DNA of 64,000 bases from Clostridia bacterium (GTDB taxonomy: Bacteria > Bacillota > Clostridia > Christensenellales > Aristaeellaceae), in NCBI GenBank assembly GCA_017404985.1, contig JAFRBK010000048.1, forward strand, positions 1 through 64,000, written 5' to 3'. Shown piece by piece: positions 1 to 6,926 of this stretch. Every line of letters begins with the position of its first letter. Positions within the stretch are counted from its first letter, which is position 1. Both the position numbers and the translations under genes were made by a program. The notes under the pieces are model-generated. The model did no database searches, was not told the origin of the DNA, and worked only from the letters and a program-made list of their open reading frames with translations.

Positions 1-107
1 ATGGTTTCTTCGCCTCTGCTGACATATTTGTTCCGCCAAGAACATGTCACACAGTATATCGAAGTTTCCATGACTCTTCTAGATAAGACATTACTTCGCG
101 CTACCTG
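1..107. other. Left edge, no gene seen
   Basis: Nothing supported was found here. The short plus-strand reading frame starting at base 1 runs into the antisense of the C11 peptidase gene and has no ribosome site. No convincing terminator hairpin for the peptidase gene was seen. Confidence 0.5.
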
Positions 108-1316
108 TTACCCACCCAGGCTGCAGATGCGCCATTTTTCTCCGGTCAGAATTGCGCCAAAGTGTTCCAGGTATCGGGAATACATGGGGCTGAAGTCCAG
201 CCTGCGGTAATAATCCCGCCAGCTTTCCAGGTATTTCTCCCTGTTAAAATAGGGATGATAAACGGATAAGCCGCAGGCGCTGCCGTTATCCGACCGGACA
301 TAAACGATCGCTTCCTGCAGGGCACGGCTGACTGCTGTGTTATTCCCGCCATACCGGGCAATCAGGTCCGCCAGGTCCACCAGGTCATAGCCTTCTACGC
401 CCACTGCCCGGACAGCCTTCCCAAATCCGATCGATGAATAACGCACCCTGGAGAGTTCCTCGAAATGATCCTGGTCCGTTCTGCTGTCAATCTCTGAAAA
501 ATAACTGTCCATTTGCTGAATCAGCAGGTCCATTTTGGCAAGGTCAATACAGGCCATTGTCAGAGAGTCGCTGGATCCTTTCAGGCCGTCAAAATAGGAA
601 TCCACGATTATCCGGCCCGTAGCAGCCCCGTCCCCGCTGGCTTCCTTCAGAAAAGCGTAGTTCCAGCCCTTTGCCGGTTCTGTTTCCTGGGAAGCAATCA
701 TGTATTCCGCATATGGCGCAACGGCGACAGCCACCTCAGCGGATCCCATCAGACAGGCGTCAAACCCGATCCAGCTCAGCTTCTTTTCCTGATGCCAGCC
801 GTCTCGGAGTCCCTTCATCAGTTCCGCCAGGGTCATGTGGTCATCTGAAAAAAGCTCATCCCAGCAGACGCCTTCCATTGGTCCACCACCGTGATCCCAC
901 AGAATCAGCGCATAGTCCTCTGCCGGATATTTCTTGGTGCCGTATTTCAGCAGCCACTCAAGCGTGTTCGGCTCTCCCATATTCATCCATGTTACTATTG
1001 TCTTATCATCCATCCTATTCCTGGATCCCTGGATCTCCAGAATACTGTTTCCTTTCAGGCCAGGATATTGCGTCCATTTCTTTGATCCGCCCAGCATCAC
1101 CACAACAGTGGTACTGTCCGGCAAACAGCGGCAGTTAATCATTTCCCGAATATCTTCTGATGCCGATCCATATTCGCTTTCCAGTTCGCTGCCGCACATA
1201 TATACCATGATCGTCAATTTCCTGCTATCTTCAGCCGCGGTATACCCGCAAACCACCAACAGAAAAAACATGGCTGCCACTGAAAGAATCAACTTTCTTG
1301 CCCGCATTCCTTTCAT
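108..1316 (-). CDS. Secreted clostripain-family (C11) cysteine peptidase, short form
   Basis: A 402-residue exported peptidase of family C11 (clostripain/gingipain-like fold). The start at 1316 is preceded by GGAGGA and opens a clean signal peptide (basic n-region MKGMRARK, then a hydrophobic stretch ending near TAAED). The family start KLTIMVYMCGS follows. The catalytic His is in LWDHGGG (about residue 142) and the catalytic Cys in GFDACLMGSAE (about residue 188). The family is known to cut after basic residues and often self-processes; that specificity is not shown here. The reading frame stays open upstream to 1487, but that extension translates the terminator of the CotH gene and lacks a ribosome site. 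This is the shortest of four C11 genes in the window, with little beyond the catalytic domain. Confidence 0.9.
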   Translation of the reverse strand: MKGMRARKLILSVAAMFFLLVVCGYTAAEDSRKLTIMVYMCGSELESEYGSASEDIREMINCRCLPDSTTVVVMLGGSKKWTQYPGLKGNSILEIQGSRNRMDDKTIVTWMNMGEPNTLEWLLKYGTKKYPAEDYALILWDHGGGPMEGVCWDELFSDDHMTLAELMKGLRDGWHQEKKLSWIGFDACLMGSAEVAVAVAPYAEYMIASQETEPAKGWNYAFLKEASGDGAATGRIIVDSYFDGLKGSSDSLTMACIDLAKMDLLIQQMDSYFSEIDSRTDQDHFEELSRVRYSSIGFGKAVRAVGVEGYDLVDLADLIARYGGNNTAVSRALQEAIVYVRSDNGSACGLSVYHPYFNREKYLESWRDYYRRLDFSPMYSRYLEHFGAILTGEKWRICSLGG

Positions 1317-1383
1317 GTTGGTCTTTTTTCCTCCATCTATCAAATCTGTCATGCCCTCATATCCAACTGTCATCATTTCTGCC

Positions 1384-1413
1384 ATTATAGCATTTTTTGT
1401 TTCTCCGCCACAA
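1384..1413 (-). promoter_or_regulatory. Promoter of the short C11 peptidase gene
   Basis: Reading the minus strand: TTGTGG, an 18-base spacer, then TATAAT preceded by TGC, which makes an extended -10. It lies about 70 bases upstream of the chosen start and downstream of the CotH terminator. Confidence 0.6.
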
Positions 1414-1463
1414 CTCTCCGCTTCCAAAACACAGCAACACTGGAGAAGGGATGTTCGATGGAA

Positions 1464-1495
1464 AAGAAAAAATCCCGGCTTGCTCAAGGCCGGGA
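1464..1495 (-). terminator. Intrinsic terminator after the CotH-like gene
   Basis: On the minus strand a stem TCCCGGC / GCCGGGA with a short loop is followed by ATTTTTTCTT. The CotH-like stop codon at 1484-1486 sits inside the hairpin. The same 32 bases recur exactly on the plus strand at 3240-3271. Confidence 0.85.
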
Positions 1496-2932
1496 TCCGA
1501 CTTCCAATGCGCCCATGCTCAGCAGGTCAAGGCCGGAAGCGTCCACCATGGCCTGTTTCTCCTGCTCTTCGCTGACGGTGGACAGTTCTCCGGCCAGCTG
1601 CCTGCGGATGCTCTCCGTCCTGCAGGCGAAGAACGCTTTCATCGTTTCGCAGGCTTTCAGGAATTCCTCTGCGGTGCAGAATGCTGTCGGGTCTTTTTCA
1701 ATCCAGGGCAGCAGCATGTCCCTCACCCGATCGATTTCTGCTTCATATTCTCCGCTCAGCAGATGGTCCCTGAGAAGCGTGTCCAGGGCATGATGGTAGG
1801 CATCCAGGTACTCCGAATAGGTCCGGATCAGCTTCCACAGCGGCCGGTTTTCTTCCTCCGCGTGAATCAGCGGCGTGTCAATGCCAAGGTTTATGAGCGC
1901 GGTAGGGTCTTTCATGTTTTCAAACCCGATCACCGAAGGAAACGTCCCAAAAGCCAGGTTATAATCCCAGGGAAGTAGGGACAGCCTTCCGTCTTTTTCG
2001 TGCAGTTTCAGATTGCTCAGCTGGCTTCCGGTATAGCTGTCATAATTCAACAGATAGTTATGGACGGCGAAAAAGCGGATAATTTCTTCCATATCGAAAT
2101 ATTGATTGATATTTTCCTCCCAGGATAATGCCCGAAGGGCAGATACGATCCTTTGCGGGTCCGGAGCATTGGACTTTGTTTCCACATTGTCCAGAATATC
2201 CGAATAGTTCGACAGTTCTTCTCCAGAATAACGCAGATCAGCGCCGTGAATATTCGTCGCGGGCGGGAAGCCGTTCTTCCGGATCCAGTCCATGGCCTCC
2301 TGGTTGATGTACGATGTGTCGATCTTCCGATCCACGCTGTAGATCACGCCTTCCCCATGATACTCACGGTTCAGGAAGCCTTTGTTAAGATTTTCCACCG
2401 CCATATACAACCCCTGGTCTTTTCCGTTCACCGTCAGCCAGACATAACTGGCCAGCGGCGCCGGGACGCCCGCGTCCCGGAACATCTGATAACTGACCAT
2501 GTCTTTCATCCAGGTATTGTCACAGAAGAGACTGCTCAGGCTGAGCTTGTCCAGGCCGTAATAAGTCTGGCCTTTCACACGCTTTCCGAAATTCACCTTG
2601 AAGCTGTAGCGCCGGCTTTCCTGCTTTCCGTATGCTACAAAATACAAACTGGAGAATCCTTTCGCTGAAAAGGAAACATTGCTGATTGTTTCGCCGTCGA
2701 TCACAATGTCGGCGGCATACTTGGTCTTGCTGATCGGATCGGCCAGAAGCCCTGCCCAATCTGTTTCGGCAAGCTGGATATCGATCTGATGGACCGTTCT
2801 GTTGTCAAAAAGCTTATCGGCATAGGCGGCCGTCATGCCACCGGCATGGGTTGCGGACTCGGCCCGCCCGGAACAGGTGCTAAGAGGCAGCAGGAAACCG
2901 AGGCACAGAAGAATCATCCGTCCTTTGTTCAC
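1484..2932 (-). CDS. CotH-family kinase-like lipoprotein
   Basis: A 482-residue exported protein of the CotH family. In Bacillus, CotH is an atypical secreted kinase that phosphorylates spore-coat proteins; many clostridial relatives have unknown substrates. The CotH core runs from LFDNRTVHQIDIQL to about residue 345. Visible family motifs are YSFKVNFGK, GLDKLSL, the VENLNKGFL segment (Glu about 180) and LLPWDYNLAFG, whose Asp (about 323) is the likely metal-binding residue. The start chosen is GTG at 2932, giving NKGRM then a hydrophobic core and LSTC, a possible lipobox with Cys 21. An ATG at 2917 after AAAGGA is the alternative. The promoter just upstream rules out the longer open frame to 3103. 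Confidence 0.85.
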   Translation of the reverse strand: MNKGRMILLCLGFLLPLSTCSGRAESATHAGGMTAAYADKLFDNRTVHQIDIQLAETDWAGLLADPISKTKYAADIVIDGETISNVSFSAKGFSSLYFVAYGKQESRRYSFKVNFGKRVKGQTYYGLDKLSLSSLFCDNTWMKDMVSYQMFRDAGVPAPLASYVWLTVNGKDQGLYMAVENLNKGFLNREYHGEGVIYSVDRKIDTSYINQEAMDWIRKNGFPPATNIHGADLRYSGEELSNYSDILDNVETKSNAPDPQRIVSALRALSWEENINQYFDMEEIIRFFAVHNYLLNYDSYTGSQLSNLKLHEKDGRLSLLPWDYNLAFGTFPSVIGFENMKDPTALINLGIDTPLIHAEEENRPLWKLIRTYSEYLDAYHHALDTLLRDHLLSGEYEAEIDRVRDMLLPWIEKDPTAFCTAEEFLKACETMKAFFACRTESIRRQLAGELSTVSEEQEKQAMVDASGLDLLSMGALEVGSRP

Positions 2933-2969
2933 AGCGCTCACCCCACTCGGCAGGTTGGTTCGTGAATGC

Positions 2970-2998
2970 AGTGTACCGCAACCGGACAGGTTTTTCAA
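2970..2998 (-). promoter_or_regulatory. Promoter of the CotH-like gene
   Basis: Minus strand: TTGAAA, 17-base spacer, TACACT. The predicted start of transcription falls about 30 bases before the GTG at 2932, which supports a short N-terminus. Confidence 0.6.
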
Positions 2999-3050
2999 CA
3001 GGATGTTCACCATAAAATTGGCAGCCTGAGAAAAAAGAAATGGCAGAAAA

Positions 3051-3087
3051 GTGTAACCTTCCAGGCACTTCATGGATATTACTGATG
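3051..3087 (+). promoter_or_regulatory. ECF-type promoter reading into a gene-less stretch
   Basis: TGTAACC at 3052-3058 and ATATTACTGATG at 3076-3087. Two other sites in the window (16192-16228 and 27792-27828, minus strand) have the same two boxes with the same 17-base distance between GTAACC and ATATTACTG. Here it points right, away from the CotH gene and toward the terminator at 3240. Confidence 0.6.
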
Positions 3088-3092
3088 AGTCC

Positions 3093-3271
3093 CAACAAAA
3101 CACAGGGATTCAGGGAAACCAATGAAGCCGCAATAAATGATCAAGGGATGCAGCTATTGCTGAAGTGCTGCCAGATTATGCTTTTGCTGCGTATATACTG
3201 ATGAACTGGAATACTTCATGGGAACTCTCCTTCTTACGGTCCCGGCCTTGAGCAAGCCGGGATTTTTTCTT
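3093..3271 (+). ncRNA. Candidate ECF-controlled small RNA
   Basis: The stretch is bounded by an ECF-type promoter (3051-3087) and a perfect intrinsic terminator (3240-3271) on the same strand, giving a transcript of about 180 bases. Only very short reading frames occur, for example a 17-codon one beginning at 3148 with a ribosome-like AAGGG almost touching the ATG. A leaderless or very small peptide cannot be excluded, but a small RNA is the simpler reading. It would be divergent from the CotH gene and upstream of the aquaporin gene. Confidence 0.4.
3240..3271 (+). terminator. Intrinsic terminator, exact copy of the CotH terminator
   Basis: The stem TCCCGGC / GCCGGGA is followed by ATTTTTTCTT on the plus strand. 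No protein gene precedes it on this strand; it fits as the 3' end of the candidate small RNA. Confidence 0.8.
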
Positions 3272-3300
3272 CTGATTTCTGCATGCGCTGCAAACCGTTC

Positions 3301-3348
3301 GGCTGGTAAACCATGCGTTTTTTCGGCTGGTAAACCATGCGTTTTTTC
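3301..3348. repeat. Perfect tandem repeat, 2 x 24 bases
   Basis: Bases 3301-3324 and 3325-3348 are identical; each ends in a run of six T and a C. They lie between the small-RNA terminator and the aquaporin promoter. Confidence 0.9.
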
Positions 3349-3349
3349 A

Positions 3350-3378
3350 TTGCAAAGTGCCGCAAAAAGCGGTACAAT
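3350..3378 (+). promoter_or_regulatory. Promoter of the aquaporin gene
   Basis: TTGCAA, 17-base spacer, TACAAT. It directly follows the 24-base tandem repeat and lies about 45 bases before the aquaporin start. Confidence 0.65.
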
Positions 3379-3423
3379 AGCGCAGGCTGTGAAACAAGCG
3401 GCCAAAAAAGGAGGAGAATGAAC

Positions 3424-4080
3424 ATGCAAAACATTCGGAAGTACTGTGCGGAATTCATCGGCACGATGGTGCTGGTGCTGCTTGCCTGCGGTGTCGCGGG
3501 GCAGATCTGCAGTGATGGCGTTGCCGGCCTGATCGGCACGGCGCTGGCCTTCGGCCTGGTGATCGTGGCGATGGCTTACTCCATCGGCAACGTGTCCGGT
3601 TGCCATATCAACCCCGCGGTGTCCGTCGCGATGCTGGTCAGTGGCAAGATGAGCGTGAAGGATTTCTGCGGCTATCTGGTAGCCCAGTTCCTGGGCGGCA
3701 TCGCCGGCGCGGCCGTGCTGAACTTCATTGTCAAGGATACTGGAAAGCTGGGAACCAACGCCCTGTATAACGGCAGCGCCCTGATGAGCTTCGGCATCGA
3801 AGTGATCCTGACCTTCGTGTTCGTAATCGCGATCCTGGGTGTAACCTCCCGGGAGAGCAACGGCAGCGTAGCCGGCCTCGTAATCGGCGGCGCCCTGGTG
3901 CTGGTGCATTTGCTGGGAATCAACTTCACAGGCACTTCCGTGAACCCCGCCCGTTCCTTCGGCCCGGCCCTGATCGCCGGCAATCTGGAAGGTATCTGGG
4001 TCTTCCTGCTGGCTCCCCTGGTCGGCGGCGCCCTGGCAGCCATCGTCTATATGTTCCTGGATCCCAAAAAGGCGAAGTAA
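3424..4080 (+). CDS. aqpZ: AqpZ-type water channel (MIP family)
   Basis: A 218-residue membrane channel. Two NPA boxes are present: HINPAVS (NPA 63-65) and TSVNPARS (NPA 174-176). The selectivity-filter residues match water-specific AqpZ rather than glycerol facilitators: Phe43, His162 (VHLLG), Thr171 and Arg177. Six hydrophobic spans in two inverted halves are evident, and the length is normal. AGGAGG at 3409-3414 is 9 bases before the ATG at 3424; an ATG at 3418 is too close. The gene has its own promoter and terminator, so it is a single-gene unit passing water across the cytoplasmic membrane. Confidence 0.93.
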   Translation: MQNIRKYCAEFIGTMVLVLLACGVAGQICSDGVAGLIGTALAFGLVIVAMAYSIGNVSGCHINPAVSVAMLVSGKMSVKDFCGYLVAQFLGGIAGAAVLNFIVKDTGKLGTNALYNGSALMSFGIEVILTFVFVIAILGVTSRESNGSVAGLVIGGALVLVHLLGINFTGTSVNPARSFGPALIAGNLEGIWVFLLAPLVGGALAAIVYMFLDPKKAK

Positions 4081-4105
4081 TCTACGGCCTGTATCATCCA
4101 TACAG

Positions 4106-4148
4106 AAAAACCTCCGTTTCGCGGTCTCAACCCGCAACGGAGGTTTTT
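4106..4148. terminator. Bidirectional terminator
   Basis: AAAAACCTCCGTT and AACGGAGGTTTTT pair around a GC-rich loop. It serves the aquaporin gene from the left and can also stop transcripts coming from the LytTR gene. Confidence 0.9.
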
Positions 4149-4195
4149 CCTTTATCTGTATGTTCCGTCAGTCTGTCCTCAACCCTGCGCCTTCA

Positions 4196-4342
4196 TCAAT
4201 ACTTAACTTCTTCCGGCATGCACTGAATCAGTTCTTCTTTCGGGATTTTCACAAAAATCTCTGCCAGCTCCTGATCGAGCTGCGTTCCGGTGATATCCTA
4301 TTCCATCGGAATGAAGAAACAGTCATGATCCCGCGCATATTA
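4196..4342 (-). pseudogene. Broken C-terminal gene fragment, HD-GYP-like end
   Basis: Between the terminator and the LytTR gene, the minus-strand frame ending at the TGA 4196-4198 reads DITGTQLDQELAEIF then VKIPKEELIQCMPEEVKY. The segment GTQLDQELAEIF resembles the G-T-Q-F-D-P-E stretch near the end of HD-GYP phosphodiesterase domains. An in-frame TAG (4298-4300) and another stop further up break the frame. I read it as a decayed 3' end of a lost gene. The assignment rests on one motif. The rest of 4149-4395 shows nothing else. Confidence 0.35.
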
Positions 4343-4395
4343 TTGCGGTTCTATTGCTATCTTAATGCCATTGGGGACCGTCCCTTCCGCTTCGC

Positions 4396-5133
4396 CTACA
4401 ACCGAAGATCTGTTCCCTGTTTCTGCCGAATCTTCACAAACTTATAGTTCAACCACTGCTGCCGGATTTCCTTTCCGTTCCGGCTGCGCATCGGCAGCAC
4501 CATGCCTGTGCACATGGTACAGGATGTATCGTTCATTTGCAGAACATAGTCCATATTGACAGTCACGCCCTTGATAATCCGCAGAAAACGATTGTCCAGA
4601 AGCGCTTCCGCCTCCCGCAGGGGCATGCGGGCACGGTACTGTTTACCGTTCACGGTTGTAATCAGAAGATAGTTTCCGTCCGCCTCCAGAGAGGCGATAT
4701 CCGAAAGGCTCAGGCTGTATTCCCGGCGGTCAGCGGTAAAGAGAAGCTGCTTTTCCTGTTTCGTATGCTGGCGCAGAAGATGGTCCAGAACCCGGAATAC
4801 CGCGTCCCGGGAGCATGGCTTGACCAGATAATCCGTTGCGAACACGGAGAACGCGTCCGGCCGGTGCTCTTCGCTGGTGGTCAGGAAAACGAGCGCCGTT
4901 TCATCGTCCTGCTCACGGATCTTTCGCGCCGTTTCGATGCCGCTCAGCCCATCCATATAAATATCCAGGAAAATCACGGAAAACGCATAGGGATGGAAGG
5001 CGGCCAGTAAACCTTCGCCTCCGGAAAACTCCTCTGTAACCATGTCCAGCCTGTGCATGGCGTCATATTCCCGGATCACCGCCCGCAAAGCCGCGCGCTC
5101 CGCGGCTTCATCGTCAACAATAGCGAGCTTCAT
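4396..5133 (-). CDS. LytTR-family response regulator (AgrA/ComE type)
   Basis: A 245-residue two-component regulator. The receiver domain (1-120) has acidic residues Asp7 and Asp8, phospho-acceptor Asp57 (FLDIYMDG) and Lys105 (LVKPC). A LytTR DNA-binding domain follows (about 135-240), with LLITTVNGKQY, the RIIKGVTVNMDYV segment and a basic MRSRNGK end. Proteins of this type bind paired short direct repeats upstream of target promoters. The start ATG overlaps the stop of the kinase gene by four bases (ATGA), so the two are translationally coupled partners. With the cysteine-rich peptide upstream, a peptide-sensing circuit is plausible. Confidence 0.92.
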   Translation of the reverse strand: MKLAIVDDEAAERAALRAVIREYDAMHRLDMVTEEFSGGEGLLAAFHPYAFSVIFLDIYMDGLSGIETARKIREQDDETALVFLTTSEEHRPDAFSVFATDYLVKPCSRDAVFRVLDHLLRQHTKQEKQLLFTADRREYSLSLSDIASLEADGNYLLITTVNGKQYRARMPLREAEALLDNRFLRIIKGVTVNMDYVLQMNDTSCTMCTGMVLPMRSRNGKEIRQQWLNYKFVKIRQKQGTDLRL

Positions 5134-6470
5134 GCCTCTTTACCCTCCCCAACAAATTCGTCCGCCAAAGGGATGGCAACGTTGGAAAAGAACGTTTTCC
5201 CCTCGTGGGAGAACTGGGCCACGCCGCCGTATTTTTCTGCCGTGGCGGCCACGGAGGCCAGGCCGATGCCGCCGCCTTTCCGGTTGGTAGAGGCATAGGT
5301 GCCGCCTTTTTCCCGGATGTAGCCGTCAAAGGTATTCTCCGCGACAATATACAGCTGGCCTCCTTCTTCGGCCAGAATCGTGATCGAGATGCTGGGCTCC
5401 TCCGCCCGCTTGCTGGCGATGGACGCGTTTTCCAGAATGTTGCTGACCATGCTGCACAGGTCGACGTCGCTCAGGGGCAGCACATCCGGCAGGCGGACTT
5501 TCACCTGGTAATCCACCCGGTTGAGCTGGGAGGTATGGGCGTAGAAATTCAGCACGGCGTTGAGCGCCGTATGGTCTGTGTAAGTGAAAATTTCTTTGAC
5601 AGGCATTTCATTTTCCATCTGGTGCAGGTACTTCCCCAGCGCCTCATAATCCCCTGCGTCGTACAGTCCGCTGAGCGTGCGCAGGTTATGGCGCATGTCA
5701 TGCCGCGCCCGCTCTGACACTTTCAGATAGCGCTGCTGGGAATCAAACTGGTACGCCTGCAGTTCCAGCATGTCGTTGCGCGCTGAAAGCTCCGCCGCCT
5801 TCTTCGTGTCCATAATGTTGTAATAAAACCCGATCAGGTACAGGCTCCAGATCGCCAGCAGGATACAGAAGGATGCCAGCAGAATGGTAATTATGCTGCT
5901 GTCCCGGCTCATCGCCTCCTGCCCCCCCTGCGCCGGCCGAAGAAGCAAATTCAGGATGAATAGTCCCAGGGAGAGCAGGGTGAAAATCCCCCAGCCCCTT
6001 TGACGCATTGGCTGATCCACCACACGGCTGCCGAATTTGTTGAAAACGAAGGTCAGGGGCGCCATAAAACCGCATCCCAGGCAGATATGAATCACAGAGG
6101 AGCGCATCTGTCCAGCCTCACTGCTGAAGGACGGCCCCATCAGGACATTGATGCAGACCGCAATATTGGAAAGAATGGACAAAAGTGCCTGTACAAGCAA
6201 AAACGCCCCGATTTTTTTGCTGAAGGGCGCACGAACGCACCAGGCATACAGTACAAAGCAGATGAGCAGCAGCGGAATAAGCAGGTCGTTCTCCCCGAAG
6301 CTGCATTTCATGCTCAGCCACGCGGTCACGAAGGACATCACCGTGACCGCTGACATCACGATCGCGTGCGTCCTGCCCGGCCCGTAGCGCAGCTGGTTCT
6401 TCATGGGCGCCAGGCACAGCATCGCGGTCGGAATCACGATCAGATAGGCCAGAACATACCTCCAAAACAC
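5130..6470 (-). CDS. GHKL sensor histidine kinase (AgrC/ComD type)
   Basis: A 446-residue membrane kinase paired with the LytTR regulator. The N-terminal half has several hydrophobic spans, as expected for a peptide-sensing polytopic domain. The phospho-acceptor region is ARHDMRHNLRTLSGLYDAGD. The GHKL ATP-binding domain has the N-box NILENASIASK and the glycine box RKGGGIGLASVAATAEKYGG. The frame stays open to 6764, but that N-terminus is Arg/Pro-rich and lies upstream of a TATAAT promoter, so I place the start at GTG 6470, 13 bases after AGGAGG. That spacing is long, so the exact start is uncertain. The substrate is probably an exported peptide; the candidate is the double-glycine peptide divergent from it. 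Confidence 0.85.
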   Translation of the reverse strand: MFWRYVLAYLIVIPTAMLCLAPMKNQLRYGPGRTHAIVMSAVTVMSFVTAWLSMKCSFGENDLLIPLLLICFVLYAWCVRAPFSKKIGAFLLVQALLSILSNIAVCINVLMGPSFSSEAGQMRSSVIHICLGCGFMAPLTFVFNKFGSRVVDQPMRQRGWGIFTLLSLGLFILNLLLRPAQGGQEAMSRDSSIITILLASFCILLAIWSLYLIGFYYNIMDTKKAAELSARNDMLELQAYQFDSQQRYLKVSERARHDMRHNLRTLSGLYDAGDYEALGKYLHQMENEMPVKEIFTYTDHTALNAVLNFYAHTSQLNRVDYQVKVRLPDVLPLSDVDLCSMVSNILENASIASKRAEEPSISITILAEEGGQLYIVAENTFDGYIREKGGTYASTNRKGGGIGLASVAATAEKYGGVAQFSHEGKTFFSNVAIPLADEFVGEGKEA

Positions 6471-6575
6471 GATGCCCTCATTTCCTCCTGTCAAATTCCG
6501 GCCAGGCCTTCGCCCCAGCCGTCCCGGCCCGCCCGGCCGGTTTCTGCCCGTCTCCCCGCAGAGGCGTTTGCGGCA

Positions 6576-6604
6576 ATTATACCACACCGCCTTCCGGATG
6601 GGAA
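6576..6604 (-). promoter_or_regulatory. Promoter of the GHKL/LytTR operon
   Basis: Minus strand: TTCCCA, 17-base spacer, TATAAT. It leaves a leader of about 100 bases before the GTG start. It overlaps the region just upstream of the divergent peptide gene, so the two could be co-regulated. Confidence 0.55.
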
Positions 6605-6617
6605 GGCAGGGTTCAGG

Positions 6618-6881
6618 TTGTGCCTTCAGGCTGGCATTCGGAAGCTGGGCCGTGAGGAGCTGGACGCGGTCGCTGGCGGCGGTGAGCATTCCAATTGCGA
6701 TTATTCCTTTAAGGACAAGGAAAACTGCTGGCTCCAGGACGGCTGCGACTGCGCCTTCCGGCATCCCAGCGGCTATGTGTGCAAACGCAGCCTGAACTGC
6801 GATAAAGGCGCAGCGAAAGGCTGTAAGGAAGCATCCGACGCCAAAGGCTGCATGGACTCCACCGTTGGCTACGATTGGTAA
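6618..6881 (+). CDS. Cysteine-rich peptide precursor with double-glycine leader
   Basis: An 87-residue reading frame if TTG 6618 is the start (GGAAGG 11 bases upstream). Residues 10-21, LGREELDAVAGG, match the double-glycine leader pattern closely: Leu at -12, Glu at -8, Leu at -7, Val at -4, Gly-Gly at -2/-1. Such leaders are cut by C39-peptidase ABC exporters. The remaining core of about 66 residues is rich in Cys (eight), Lys, Asp and Gly and ends DSTVGYDW. It could be a signalling peptide for the divergent GHKL/LytTR pair, a bacteriocin, or a modified peptide. No exporter or modifying enzyme is in the window. No ATG exists in frame nearby, so an N-terminally truncated relic is the main alternative. 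Confidence 0.5.
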   Translation: MCLQAGIRKLGREELDAVAGGGEHSNCDYSFKDKENCWLQDGCDCAFRHPSGYVCKRSLNCDKGAAKGCKEASDAKGCMDSTVGYDW

Positions 6882-6926
6882 AAAGGCACAGGTTGCCCCG
6901 GTGGAAGAGTGTCCCGGTGTGCTGCG

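Noticed and set aside
6366-6617. Long N-terminus for the cysteine-rich peptide
   Set aside because: The upstream frame is Arg/Pro-rich antisense of the histidine kinase gene and unlike any leader; the peptide part begins only near 6618.
6471-6764. N-terminal extension of the histidine kinase
   Set aside because: It is Arg/Gly/Pro-rich, has no ribosome site and lies across the predicted TATAAT promoter.
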